Part shown: piece after piece, positions 39,221 through 51,823 of the stretch
Layout of the letters: the number at the start of each line of letters is the position of its first letter
Position numbering within the stretch: position 1 is the stretch's first letter
Source: Gammaproteobacteria bacterium
GTDB taxonomy: Bacteria; Pseudomonadota; Gammaproteobacteria; Burkholderiales; Rhodocyclaceae
Direction of reading: 5' to 3'
DNA: 64,000 bases
Assembly (NCBI GenBank): GCA_029289235.1
Contig: JARFTZ010000052.1
Coordinates: 145,497 to 209,496, forward strand
Made by a program: the position numbers and the translations under genes
Notes under the pieces: generated by a model
Told to the model about the DNA's origin: nothing
The model's input: the letters and a program-made list of their open reading frames with translations, nothing else
The model's database searches: none

Positions 39221-40585
39221 ATGGCCAAGGCGAAGACGGTCTATTCATGCACCGAGTGCGGCGCGACCTCGTCGAAATGGCAAGGCCAATGCCCGGGATG
39301 CGGAGTCTGGAATACACTTGTGGAGACGCTGGCGGAAACTGCGCCGGCGGCTTCGCGCCGCTTTGCCGCATTGGCAGGAACCGCCACCGTCCAGACCCTT
39401 TCGGAGATCGAGGCGCGCGAGGAAGACCGTTTGCCGACCGGCATCGGCGAGTTCGACCGTGCGCTCGGCGGCGGGTTGGTGGCCGGTGGCGTCGTGCTGA
39501 TCGGCGGCGATCCGGGCATCGGCAAGAGTACCCTGCTGCTGCAGGCGCTGACCGCGCTCAGCGAATCGAGCCAGGTGCTTTACGTCAGCGGCGAGGAGTC
39601 CGGCCAGCAGATCGCCTTGCGGGCGCGCCGGCTGGCACTGGATACGCGGCGACTGAAACTGCTCGCCGAGATCAACCTCGAAAAGATTCTGGCAACGCTT
39701 CAGACCGAAAAGCCGCAGGTGGCGGTGATCGATTCGGTCCAGACGCTCTGGTCGGAGCAACTCAGTTCGGCGCCGGGGTCGGTCGCCCAGGTGCGCGAGT
39801 GCGCGGCGCAGTTGACCCGCCTGGCCAAGCAGAGCGGCGTGACGGTGATTCTGGTCGGGCACGTGACCAAGGAAGGTGCGCTGGCCGGCCCGCGTGTGCT
39901 GGAGCACATTGTCGATACCGTCCTCTACTTCGAAGGCGATACGCATTCGAGTTTCCGCTTGATCCGGGCGGTGAAGAACCGCTATGGCGCGGTCAATGAA
40001 ATCGGCGTGTTCGCCATGACCGACAAAGGGCTGAAAGGGGTGAACAATCCCTCCGCGATGTTTCTCTCCCAGCACGGGCAGGAGGTTCCCGGTTCGTGCG
40101 TCCTGGTCACGCAGGAAGGAACGCGACCGCTGCTGGTCGAGGTGCAGGCGCTCGTCGATCAGGCGCACGGGAATCCACGGCGGCTGACCGTCGGTCTCGA
40201 CGCCCAGCGACTGGTGATGCTCCTGGCGGTGCTCCATCGCCATGCCGGAATCCTGTGTTTTGACCAGGATGTCTTTGTAAACGCCGTTGGCGGCGTCAAG
40301 ATCACCGAGCCGGCGGCTGATCTTTCGGTCCTTTTGTCAATTGTTTCTTCTCTTAAAAACAAGGCGTTGCCGAGTAAACTTATAGTATTTGGAGAGGTCG
40401 GCCTGGCTGGAGAGATTCGACCGGCGCCACGCGGTCAGGAGCGCCTCCGCGAAGCGGCGAAACTGGGTTTCACGCGGGCGATGATTCCCGAGGCCAACAA
40501 GCCGAAGCAGGGGGTCGCCGGCATGGAAATCATCGCCGTACGGCGGGTCGAGGAAGCGTTCCAGCGCTTGCGCGAACTCGAATGA
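39221..40585 (+). CDS. radA: DNA repair protein RadA
   Basis: RecA-like helicase/ATPase (454 aa) that promotes branch migration of recombination intermediates. The N-terminal zinc finger has C10, C13, C24 and C27. Walker A is GGDPGIGKSTLLLQ, the RadA-specific KNRFG motif appears as KNRYGAVNEIGVF, and the C-terminal Lon-like fold has LSIVSSLKNKALPS and FGEVGLAGEIRP. The frame is open into alr, but ATG 39221 gives the canonical MAKAKTVYSCTECG. Confidence 0.96.
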   Translation: MAKAKTVYSCTECGATSSKWQGQCPGCGVWNTLVETLAETAPAASRRFAALAGTATVQTLSEIEAREEDRLPTGIGEFDRALGGGLVAGGVVLIGGDPGIGKSTLLLQALTALSESSQVLYVSGEESGQQIALRARRLALDTRRLKLLAEINLEKILATLQTEKPQVAVIDSVQTLWSEQLSSAPGSVAQVRECAAQLTRLAKQSGVTVILVGHVTKEGALAGPRVLEHIVDTVLYFEGDTHSSFRLIRAVKNRYGAVNEIGVFAMTDKGLKGVNNPSAMFLSQHGQEVPGSCVLVTQEGTRPLLVEVQALVDQAHGNPRRLTVGLDAQRLVMLLAVLHRHAGILCFDQDVFVNAVGGVKITEPAADLSVLLSIVSSLKNKALPSKLIVFGEVGLAGEIRPAPRGQERLREAAKLGFTRAMIPEANKPKQGVAGMEIIAVRRVEEAFQRLRELE

Positions 40586-40649
40586 GACTGAACCTCTTTG
40601 CCCGGCGGCAGACCATAGGTAGTACGAATCTTTGAGGATGACGGGGCTC

Positions 40650-43199
40650 ATGCCTGAACGAAGAGTAGCGTCGAGGAGTCTGCCTTTTGCCTGGCGCATG
40701 CTGCGCCGTGATGCCCGGGCGGGCGAGTTGCATCTGCTGATGGCCGCACTGGTCGTTGCCGTGGCGGCGCTGACAGCGGTGGGCTTCTTCACCGATCGCG
40801 TCCGGCAGGCGCTGGCGCTTGAGGCCAACCAGTTGTTGGGCGCCGATTTGTTGCTGATCGCCGATCATCCCTGGGCGCCTCAGATTGCCGAAGACGCCCG
40901 GGCTAAAGGGCTGCAGCTCGCAGAGACGCGCACCTTCCCCAGCATGGTTTCTGCCGGGGACGGGGACGAGGTGCGGACGCAACTGGTCGAGATCAAGGCG
41001 GTATCGCCGGGTTATCCCTTGCGCGGAGGGCTGCGGGTCGCTTCTGCGTCTGGCGTGCCGGATGCCCCGGCGGCCGGTATTCCCGAATCCGGCACAGTGT
41101 GGGTCGACGAGCGAATGGCCTCGCTGATGTCCTTGCAGGTGGGTGAGTCACTGAACGTCGGGCGTATCCGTTTGCGCGTTGCGCAAGTGCTGACCTACGA
41201 GCCAGACCGCGGCCTCAATTTTTTCAGTGTTGCGCCGCGCTTGCTGATGAATCTGGCCGATGTGGAGGCGACGGGTCTCATCGTTCCAGGGAGTCGGGTT
41301 TCCTATCGTCTTCTTCTGGCCGGTGAATATAAAATAATCAATCAGTTCCGATCCTTTATTGATAAATCGCTTAAACGTGGCGAGCGCGTCGAAGACGCAG
41401 AAAACGGACGTCCTGAGATTCGCACGGCGCTTGAGCGGGCGCAGCGTTTTCTCGGCCTTGCTGCCTTATTGACCGTCGTTCTGGCAACCGTCACCGTTGC
41501 CTTGGCCTCGCGCCGCTACATGCAGCGACATCTCGACCCGTGCGCCGTCATGCGCTGCCTGGGGGCGACGCAGGGGTTTCTGTTGCGGATCTACCTGGCG
41601 CAATTCCTTCTTCTTGGGTTGATCGCCTCCGCCGTCGGCTGTTTACTCGGTTATGCGGCTCACTTCGTCCTGTACGCGTGGTTGGCGCAGTTGTTGACGA
41701 CGCCATTGCCGTTGCCCGGTTTTCTGCCGGCTATACAGGGAGGCCTGGTCGGCTTGTTGCTGCTTTCGGGCTTCTCCCTGCCGCCCTTGCTTCAATTGCG
41801 ACAGGTGTCGACCTTGCGCGTATTGCGTCGTGAGTTCCTCTCGGCTGGAACGCCGTCCTTGCGGCTGATCGGCGGTTACGCCTTCGGTATTGCCCTGCTT
41901 GCCGGTCTGATGTTCTGGGTCGCCGGCGAACCGCGTCTTGGATCCTATGTCGTCGGAGGCTTTGTTTCGGCGATGTTGCTGTTTGGCATTCTGGCCTGGT
42001 TGGCGATCCGCGCGCTTGGGGTCTTGCGCTCTGCGAGGCGTAGTTCCTCGGGAGCGGCCAGTTTCGGGTGGCGCTACGGGCTCGCCAGCCTGCGACGGCA
42101 CCAGGCGGCCAGTATTGTTCAGATCGTCGCGTTGTCGCTGGGATTCATGGCCTTGCTGTTGCTGACCGTGACACGCAACGAGTTGCTGGATGCCTGGCAG
42201 CGGGCGATTCCACCGGAGGCGCCGAACCGCTTTGTTGTCAACATCCAGCCGGATCAACGCGATGCGGTACGGCAGTTCTTCGCGCAGGATGGCCTGGCCC
42301 CGGAGTTCGCGCCGATGGTCCGTGGCCGACTCGTCGCGATCAATGGCACGAAAGTCGGCCCGGATCGCTACGAGGACGATCGCGCCAGGCGGCTGGTCGA
42401 ACGCGAGTTCAATCTATCCTATCGTTCCGGCCTACCCGAGGGAAACATGGTAACGGCGGGGCGCTGGTTCAACGCGGGCGAGCCAGGCCCGGGGGGCGAG
42501 GGCGAAGCCTCGGTTGAAGAGGGGCTGGCTCGGACGCTCGGGTTGCGTGTCGGCGACCGTTTGGATTTTTCGGTTGCCGGCGAGCCGGTGGCGATGCGTG
42601 TGGTCGGCCTGCGCAAGCTGAACTGGGATTCGATGCGCGTCAACTTCTTTGTTCTGACGCCGCCCGCGGTGCTTGAGGGTTACCCGGCAAGCTGGATTAC
42701 CAGTTTCTACCTGCCGGATGAAAAAGCCGAATTTGTAAACCGTCTGGTTCGTGAATTCCCGAATCTGACGGTCATCGATGTCGCTGCCATCGTCCGGCAA
42801 TTGAAATCGATCATGGATCAGGTCGCGCGGGCGGTTCAGTTCGTCTTCCTGTTTACACTGGCAGCCGGGGTCATCGTGCTGTACGCGGCCATGGCGTCGG
42901 CTGCCGACGAGCGGCGCTATGAACTGGCGATCATGCGCGCACTGGGCGCGCGTCGCGAGCAATTGCGGCGCGCCGTGCTGGCCGAACTGGCAGCGATCGG
43001 CGCGCTGTCGGGGCTGGTCGCTGCGCTAGGGTCGCTGGTTGTCGGGCAAATCCTCGCCCGTCAGGTGTTCAATCTGGAAGTGTCGCCCGCGTTCTGGCTC
43101 GTGCCCGGGGGAATGGTCGGCGGCGGGCTGCTGGTCATCGGCGCGGGGTGGTTCGCGAGCGCCAAGCTGCTACGCCTGACGCCACTCGAATCCTTGCGC

Positions 43200-43211
<12 letters not shown>
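40650..43211 (+). CDS. FtsX-like ABC transporter permease (YbbP type)
   Basis: Large inner-membrane permease (853 aa) with the YbbP/LolC-type layout: an N-terminal helix (MAALVVAVAALTAVGFFTD), a large periplasmic domain, then two FtsX blocks of helices (around 41450-42020 and 42800-43200). The motifs ASRRYMQRHLDPCAVMRCLG and YELAIMRALGARREQLRRAV are FtsX signatures. No ABC ATPase partner is adjacent, so it must be encoded elsewhere. Several starts (40632, 40638, 40650) are possible; 40650 best suits the upstream G-rich stretch. The last 12 bp overlap the convergent prmB. Confidence 0.85.
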
Positions 43212-46445
<3,234 letters not shown>

Positions 46446-46482
46446 GCTGTCTCCGCCGGAAGAAAAAAGTTGGGGGGCTGGC

Positions 46483-47304
46483 TCAGTCGCCGCGCAGCAG
46501 GTCGTTGATGCTGGTCTTGGCCCGGGTCTTGGCGTCGACTTTCTTGACGATCACGGCGCAATAGAGGCTGTAGCTGCCATCCTTCGACGGCAGGTTGCCG
46601 GAAACGACCACCGATCCGGGCGGAATGCGACCGTAGCTGACTTCGCCCGTTTCGCGGTCGAAAATCTTGGTCGACTGGCCGATGTAGACACCCATCGAGA
46701 TGACCGAGCCCTCGCCGACGATGACGCCTTCGACGATCTCGGAGCGGGCGCCGATGAAGCAGTTGTCCTCGATGATCGTCGGGTTGGCCTGCAGCGGTTC
46801 CAGTACGCCGCCGATGCCGACGCCGCCGGAAAGATGCACGTTTTTGCCGATCTGCGCGCAGGAACCGACCGTCGCCCAAGTATCGACCATCGTGCCTTCG
46901 TCGACGTAGGCGCCGATGTTGACGTAGGAGGGCATCAGCACCACGTTCTTGCCGATGAAGCTGCCGCGCCGGGCCGTCGCCGGCGGAACGACACGGAAGC
47001 CGCCACGACGGAACTGCTCCGTGTCGTACTCGGCGAACTTGGTCGGCACCTTGTCGAAATAGCGCATCGGGCCGTTGTCCAGCAGCACGTTGTCTTCCAG
47101 ACGGAACGAGAGCAGGACGGCCTTCTTGATCCACTGGTGCGTCATCCATTCGCCGTCGATTTTCTCGGCGACACGCAGCGTTCCCGCGTCGAGTCCCTCC
47201 AGCACCTTGGCAACGGCTTCGCCGACCTTGGCCGGGGCGGTTCCGGGTTGCAAGCTGGTACGGTTTTCCCAGGCGTCTTCGATGATCTGTTGGAATTCCT
47301 GCAT
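46483..47304 (-). CDS. dapD: Tetrahydrodipicolinate N-succinyltransferase DapD
   Basis: Acyltransferase (273 aa) transferring succinyl from succinyl-CoA to tetrahydrodipicolinate in DAP synthesis. The protein has an N-terminal helical domain ([15 protein letters not shown]) and a left-handed beta-helix built of hexapeptide repeats (ADVGSC-like turns, e.g. [20 protein letters not shown]). The frame is open far upstream (to 47634) through dapC, but ATG 47304 with AGGAAC before it is the family start. dapC ends 10 bp upstream. Confidence 0.96.
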   Translation of the reverse strand: MQEFQQIIEDAWENRTSLQPGTAPAKVGEAVAKVLEGLDAGTLRVAEKIDGEWMTHQWIKKAVLLSFRLEDNVLLDNGPMRYFDKVPTKFAEYDTEQFRRGGFRVVPPATARRGSFIGKNVVLMPSYVNIGAYVDEGTMVDTWATVGSCAQIGKNVHLSGGVGIGGVLEPLQANPTIIEDNCFIGARSEIVEGVIVGEGSVISMGVYIGQSTKIFDRETGEVSYGRIPPGSVVVSGNLPSKDGSYSLYCAVIVKKVDAKTRAKTSINDLLRGD

Positions 47305-47314
47305 TTTCTGGTTC

Positions 47315-48523
47315 CTAAAGGGTTGAAACGAACTGTTGAATCCGGCTGGCCGCCTCGACGCATTTGTCGAGCGGGGCGACCAGGGCAATGCGGACGTAGT
47401 GGGTGCCGGGGTTGACGCCGTACGCCTCGCGCGCCAGGAAACTGCCCGGCAGGACAAAGACATTATAGTCAGCCGCCAGGCGCCGGGCGAAATCGGTTTC
47501 CGGGATCGGCGTCCTTGCCCACAGGTAGAAACTGGCGTCCGGCATGGCGGTTTGCAGCGAGCCCGCCAGCATGGGGGTGACGGTTTCGAATTTCTTCCGA
47601 TACTGCTCGCGATTGGCGATGACGTGCGCTTCATCCTTCCACGCGGCGATGCTGGCGGACTGAATGGCCGGATTCATCGCTCCACCGTGGTAGGTCCGGT
47701 AGAGCAGGAAGGACTTGAGCACGGCGGCATCGCCGGCGACGAATCCCGAGCGCATGCCCGGCACGTTCGAGCGTTTGGACAAGCTGGAGAACATCACGAT
47801 GCGTTCGAAGCCGCGGCCGAGCAGTTTGGCCGCCTGAAGACCGCCGAGCGGCGGATTGGCCTCGTCGAAGTAGATCTCCGAGTAGCACTCGTCCGACGCG
47901 ACGATGAAACCGTATTTGTCGGAGAGTTCGAAGATCTTTTTCCAGTCGTCGAGGTTCAGGACCTTGCCGGTCGGATTGGCCGGAGAGCAGACATGCATCA
48001 GCTGCACCCGGCGCCATTCCTCGTCGCTCAGGCTGTCGTAGTCGAAGGTGAAACCGTTTTCCGGGAGCGTGTTGAGAAAACGCGTGTCGGCCCCGGCCAG
48101 GTACGCGGCGCCTTCATAGATCTGATAGAACGGGTTGGGGTTGACGACCAGCGGCACATAGCCCCGTGACGGATCGATGACCGTCTGGGCGAAGGAAAAA
48201 AGCGCTTCGCGCGAACCGTTGACCGGAATGATCTCGGTATCCGGATTGACACCCTCCAGCCCGTAACGGGTAGCCACCCAGTCGGCAATGGCGTGCCGCA
48301 AGGCCGGTTGGCCGAGCGTTGTAGGATAATTCGCCAGTCCGCCGAGCGCCGCAGTCAGGGCGTCCTTGATGAACTGCGGTGTTTCATGCTGCGGTTCGCC
48401 GATCGACAGTTTGATTTCCCGCAAGTCCGGATTTGGCTTGATCCCCGCCAGCAACTGGCTGAACTTCTCGAAAGGGTATGTCTGCAATTTGCAGAGGTGA
48501 GGATTTACAGGCGTTGGATTCAC
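47315..48523 (-). CDS. dapC: Succinyldiaminopimelate transaminase DapC
   Basis: PLP-dependent class I aminotransferase (402 aa) making N-succinyl-LL-2,6-diaminopimelate. Family features are [19 protein letters not shown] and [11 protein letters not shown] near the start, [16 protein letters not shown], and the PLP lysine in [17 protein letters not shown]. No ATG fits; GTG 48523 gives the best N-terminus although no clear ribosome site precedes it. First gene of the dap unit, divergent from the EamA gene, so the promoter should lie within 48524-48591. Confidence 0.92.
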   Translation of the reverse strand: MNPTPVNPHLCKLQTYPFEKFSQLLAGIKPNPDLREIKLSIGEPQHETPQFIKDALTAALGGLANYPTTLGQPALRHAIADWVATRYGLEGVNPDTEIIPVNGSREALFSFAQTVIDPSRGYVPLVVNPNPFYQIYEGAAYLAGADTRFLNTLPENGFTFDYDSLSDEEWRRVQLMHVCSPANPTGKVLNLDDWKKIFELSDKYGFIVASDECYSEIYFDEANPPLGGLQAAKLLGRGFERIVMFSSLSKRSNVPGMRSGFVAGDAAVLKSFLLYRTYHGGAMNPAIQSASIAAWKDEAHVIANREQYRKKFETVTPMLAGSLQTAMPDASFYLWARTPIPETDFARRLAADYNVFVLPGSFLAREAYGVNPGTHYVRIALVAPLDKCVEAASRIQQFVSTL

Positions 48524-48591
48524 GGGCGCGTTTCGATCGTCAATGGCAAAACGGCGATTATAGAGGAACGCTGGTACGGAGGAAAAAAGGC

Positions 48592-49524
48592 GTGCAAGAG
48601 AACGAGGTGACGGTCCGGACAGCCGACGGGAACGCCGGAGATACGTCGGTATCCCGGGCGACGGCCGTTGCCTCATTGCTGGCGGGGGCGCTGGTCTGGG
48701 GCGTCATCTGGTATCCGTACCGCTTTTTGCGCGACAACGGCGTCGATGGGGTGATGGCATCAACCCTGACCTATGCCGTGGCGTTCCTTCTGGGCGCTGT
48801 CCTGTTCCGCCGCGTGTTGCGTTCGTGGAGTTGCGCCCGTCGCGACGCCATTCGGCTCGTCGTCCTGGCGGTTGCAGCCGGGGGCTGCAATCTCGGGTAC
48901 GTCCTCGCAACCCTGCATGGCGAAGTGGTGCGGGTGTTGCTGCTTTTCTATCTCGCGCCGCTCTGGACCGTGATGCTCTCGCGGGCGATTCTCGGCGAAC
49001 GGCTCAATCGTGTCGGCGCGCTTGTCATCGGCTTGTCGCTCGCCGGGGCCGCGACCATCCTCTGGCACCCCGCCGTCGGTTGGCCGTTGCCACGCGATAT
49101 TGCCGACTGGCTCGGGCTTGGCGCGGGGTTCTCCTTTGCCCTGTTCAATGTGTACTCGCGCCACGCGCGCAACGTTCCGGTCGAGGTCAAGTCGATGGTC
49201 GCCTTTTCCGGCGTTGTGCTGGTCGGGGCGGGCATCATGGCGTGGGTCGCCTCGCCGATGCCGGCGGCTGCGGTTCCGATTTGGGGGTTGCTGGCGTTGC
49301 TTGGGCTGGTTCTGGTGATCATCAACGTGGTCGTGCAATACGGGTTGTCGAACCTGCCGGCCAACCGGGCCATCGTCATCATGCTTACGGAAATTGGAGT
49401 TGCCGCGTTGTCCGCCTGGTGGCTGGCGGGTGAAGCCTTTGGCTGGAGGGAGTCGCTGGGCGGGGCGATGATCATAGCCGCCAGCGTGTTTTCTGCGAGA
49501 ATGGAGCCTGAAGAGAACAAATAG
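48592..49524 (+). CDS. EamA/DMT-family transporter
   Basis: Inner-membrane transporter of the drug/metabolite superfamily (310 aa, ten predicted helices in two EamA repeats). The first repeat ends with LYLAPLWTVMLSRAILGERLN-like sequence (seen as LLLFYLAPLWTVML) and the second with NRAIVIMLTEIGVAALSAWW and GEAFGWRESLGGAMIIAA. The substrate cannot be told. GTG 48592 is chosen for GGAGG (48578-48582) nine bases upstream; the frame remains open further upstream into dapC on the other strand. Confidence 0.85.
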   Translation: MQENEVTVRTADGNAGDTSVSRATAVASLLAGALVWGVIWYPYRFLRDNGVDGVMASTLTYAVAFLLGAVLFRRVLRSWSCARRDAIRLVVLAVAAGGCNLGYVLATLHGEVVRVLLLFYLAPLWTVMLSRAILGERLNRVGALVIGLSLAGAATILWHPAVGWPLPRDIADWLGLGAGFSFALFNVYSRHARNVPVEVKSMVAFSGVVLVGAGIMAWVASPMPAAAVPIWGLLALLGLVLVIINVVVQYGLSNLPANRAIVIMLTEIGVAALSAWWLAGEAFGWRESLGGAMIIAASVFSARMEPEENK

Positions 49525-49556
49525 GCCGTCTTCCGACGGAGTGGGGGAATCAATTC

Positions 49557-50315
49557 ATGCAAGCAAATGAGAAAGTCGTCCTGGTAACCGGTGCGTCCCG
49601 CGGAATCGGCAAGGCGGTGGCCGAAGGATTCATCGACGCGGGGTATGCGGTGGTGGTCGCCGCGCGCAGCGTCGGGCCGTTGCAAACCCTGGTGGACCGC
49701 GCCGAAGCAAAGCAGGTGAAAGCGCTTGCCGTCCAGTGCGACGTAACCGTGCCGGAAAGCGTCGATGCCCTTTTCGGGCGCATTCGCGACGAGTTCGGTC
49801 GTATTGACGTCCTGTTCAACAATGCCGGCGTCGCCTTGCCGGCGACACCGGTCGACCAGCTCACGTTCGAGCAATGGAAGAGTGTGCTGGATACGAACAT
49901 GACCGGGGTGTTCCTCTGCATGCGCGGAGCCGTGGCGTTGATGAAGCAGCAGGAGCCGCGCGGCGGACGCATCATCAACAACGGTTCGATTTCGGCGCAC
50001 GCGCCGCGCCCGTTCAGCGTTCCCTACACGTCCACCAAGCATGGCGTGCTCGGGATGAGCCGGTCGCTGGCGCTGGAAGGGCGGAATTTCGACATCGCCT
50101 GCAGCCAGATCGACATCGGCAATGCGGCGACAGAAATGGCCATTCCGATGGCCAGCGGGTGCCTGCAGGCGAACGGCTCGGTTGCTCCCGAGCCGTTGCT
50201 CGACCTGCGTCACGTGGTCGACGCGGTGCTGTTCATGGCCAGTCTGCCCTTGCAGGCCAATATTCCGAACCTGACGATCATGCCGACCGCGATGCCGTTC
50301 GTTGGTCGGGGTTAA
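49557..50315 (+). CDS. Short-chain dehydrogenase/reductase (SDR)
   Basis: NAD(P)-dependent oxidoreductase of the classical SDR family (252 aa). Cofactor motif TGASRGIG (11-18), structural NNAG (VLFNNAGVALP), and the catalytic Ser-Tyr-Lys set in NNGSISAHAP and VPYTSTKHG are all present. The C-terminal third (IDIGNAATEMAIPMASG) suggests an uncharacterised subgroup close to 3-oxoacyl-ACP-reductase-like proteins. Substrate unknown. The GGGGGAATC stretch before ATG 49557 can act as ribosome site. YvcK follows after 21 bp. Confidence 0.85.
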   Translation: MQANEKVVLVTGASRGIGKAVAEGFIDAGYAVVVAARSVGPLQTLVDRAEAKQVKALAVQCDVTVPESVDALFGRIRDEFGRIDVLFNNAGVALPATPVDQLTFEQWKSVLDTNMTGVFLCMRGAVALMKQQEPRGGRIINNGSISAHAPRPFSVPYTSTKHGVLGMSRSLALEGRNFDIACSQIDIGNAATEMAIPMASGCLQANGSVAPEPLLDLRHVVDAVLFMASLPLQANIPNLTIMPTAMPFVGRG

Positions 50316-50336
50316 GCGGCATCGCTGCCAGAAGTC

Positions 50337-51326
50337 ATGCGCAAGCAAGCCAACGAAGCGAAGTGCAACATCACCACGATCGGCGGTGGCACGGGAACCT
50401 TCAATGTATTGTCCGGGCTGGGCAGGAACCGGCAGCTTAATCTGGCGGCGATCGTGTCGGTGGCGGATTCCGGCGGGTCTACGGGGGAGTTGCGCGACGA
50501 GTTCGGTATCCTCCCGCCGGGCGATGTGCGCCGGGCGATCGTGGCGCTGGCGGATGACACCGAAGTGGTGCGTCGGCTGTTCGAATACCGCTTCAAGGAA
50601 GGAAAGCGCATTGCCGGGCACACGGTCGGCAATCTCTTGTTGACGGCGCTGACCGACATCATGGGCGACTTCGAGCGGGGCATCGAGGAACTCGCGGACA
50701 TGTTCGACGTGCACGGGAAGGTGATTCCTGTCACGCTCGACAATGTCAGCCTGGGTGTGACGCTGGAAAACGGCGAGCAGATCGTCGGCGAAACGCATAT
50801 CGACGTGCCGCGGCACGACACGACCATCCCGATCCGCGATGCCTTCCTGCTCGGCGGCGGGCGTCTCAACCCGCGCGCGCGCGAGGCGATCGAGAATTCC
50901 GACTACGTGATCATCGGGCCGGGCGATCTGTACACCAGCATCATTCCCAACCTGCTGTGCGAAGGCATGGTCGAGGTGCTGCGCAATACCAGCGCCAGGA
51001 TCATCTATGTCTGCAACATCATGACCAAGCATGGCGAAACCGACGGGTTCGGCGTCGAGGATTTCGTGCGGGTGCTTGAGCACTATCTGGGCGAGGGAGC
51101 AATCGATTATCTGCTGGTGAACAACGGCGAACTGCGCAGCAGTCTGGTGCGGAAGTACGAGGAAGAGGGCAAGATCCCGGTGCGCCTGCATGACCGGCAA
51201 TCTCTGGTGTGCAAGGGCATCAAGATCGTCGAGCGCGATTTCACCAGTGCGACCGATTACATTCGCCACGATCCGCACAAGCTGTCGCGCACCATCGAGG
51301 ATTTCGCCAGCGGCTGGATTCGTTAG
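50337..51326 (+). CDS. YvcK/CofD-like gluconeogenesis factor family protein
   Basis: Member (329 aa) of the YvcK/CofD superfamily; Bacillus YvcK binds UDP-sugars and is needed for growth on gluconeogenic carbon sources and for cell shape. The nucleotide-binding start reads CNITTIGGGTGTFNVL, followed by VSVADSGGSTGELRDEFGILPPGD and later IIGPGDLYTSIIPNLL and CNIMTKHGETDGF, all diagnostic. Function in this organism is inferred. ATG 50337 has only a weak ribosome site (ccagaagtc). Confidence 0.88.
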   Translation: MRKQANEAKCNITTIGGGTGTFNVLSGLGRNRQLNLAAIVSVADSGGSTGELRDEFGILPPGDVRRAIVALADDTEVVRRLFEYRFKEGKRIAGHTVGNLLLTALTDIMGDFERGIEELADMFDVHGKVIPVTLDNVSLGVTLENGEQIVGETHIDVPRHDTTIPIRDAFLLGGGRLNPRAREAIENSDYVIIGPGDLYTSIIPNLLCEGMVEVLRNTSARIIYVCNIMTKHGETDGFGVEDFVRVLEHYLGEGAIDYLLVNNGELRSSLVRKYEEEGKIPVRLHDRQSLVCKGIKIVERDFTSATDYIRHDPHKLSRTIEDFASGWIR

Positions 51327-51369
51327 TCCGTCGTTCCGGCAAGCACACATGAAAGAGGAGAAAGTGCCG

Positions 51370-51753
51370 ATGTCGGCGAGAGAACTCACGGATTCAGCCA
51401 GGGCGATGCGGGTGATCGCCGCATTGTTCGGCTTCGCGGCTGTTGCGCTGGGCGCGTTCGGTGCGCATGCCCTGCGCGGAACGCTGTCCTCGCTGGGAAC
51501 CGTCGAAACCTGGACGACAGGCTCGATATACCATCTTGTACACGCTGCCGTGCTGACGGTTATCGCCCTGGCGTATCCAGGAGCGCGGATCAGTTTCTGG
51601 CTGTTCGTGGCCGGCATCGGCTTGTTCTGCGGATCGTTGTACGTCTACGCTGTAACTGGATCGAAGCCTGTAGCGATGCTTGCTCCGGTGGGCGGCGCCT
51701 GCTTGCTGGCGGGCTGGCTGGCCTTGGCCTGGAGGGGCGGGCGGGGTCGATGA
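51370..51753 (+). CDS. DUF423 family membrane protein
   Basis: Small inner-membrane protein (127 aa) with four hydrophobic segments. The N-terminal GFAAVALGAFGAHALRGTL, and SIYHLVHAAVLTVIAL followed by GIGLFCGSLYVYAVTG, are DUF423 (YwdK/YgdD-like) signatures. Function unknown. ATG 51370 is chosen for GAGGAG at 51355-51360; ATG 51349 and GTG 51364 are alternatives in the same frame. Confidence 0.85.
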   Translation: MSARELTDSARAMRVIAALFGFAAVALGAFGAHALRGTLSSLGTVETWTTGSIYHLVHAAVLTVIALAYPGARISFWLFVAGIGLFCGSLYVYAVTGSKPVAMLAPVGGACLLAGWLALAWRGGRGR

Positions 51754-51823
51754 CAGCCCAGGGGACATGACTTTCCCGCCGTCGTGGATTCATCGGCTTC
51801 CCTCTCGATTACGGAGGAATGAC

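Noticed and set aside
48948..51617. An 889-codon open frame on the - strand opposite the EamA, SDR, YvcK and DUF423 genes.
   Set aside because: It lies antisense to four well-supported genes, its translation is rich in His/Arg/Asp with no family signature, and such frames are expected in GC-rich codon context.
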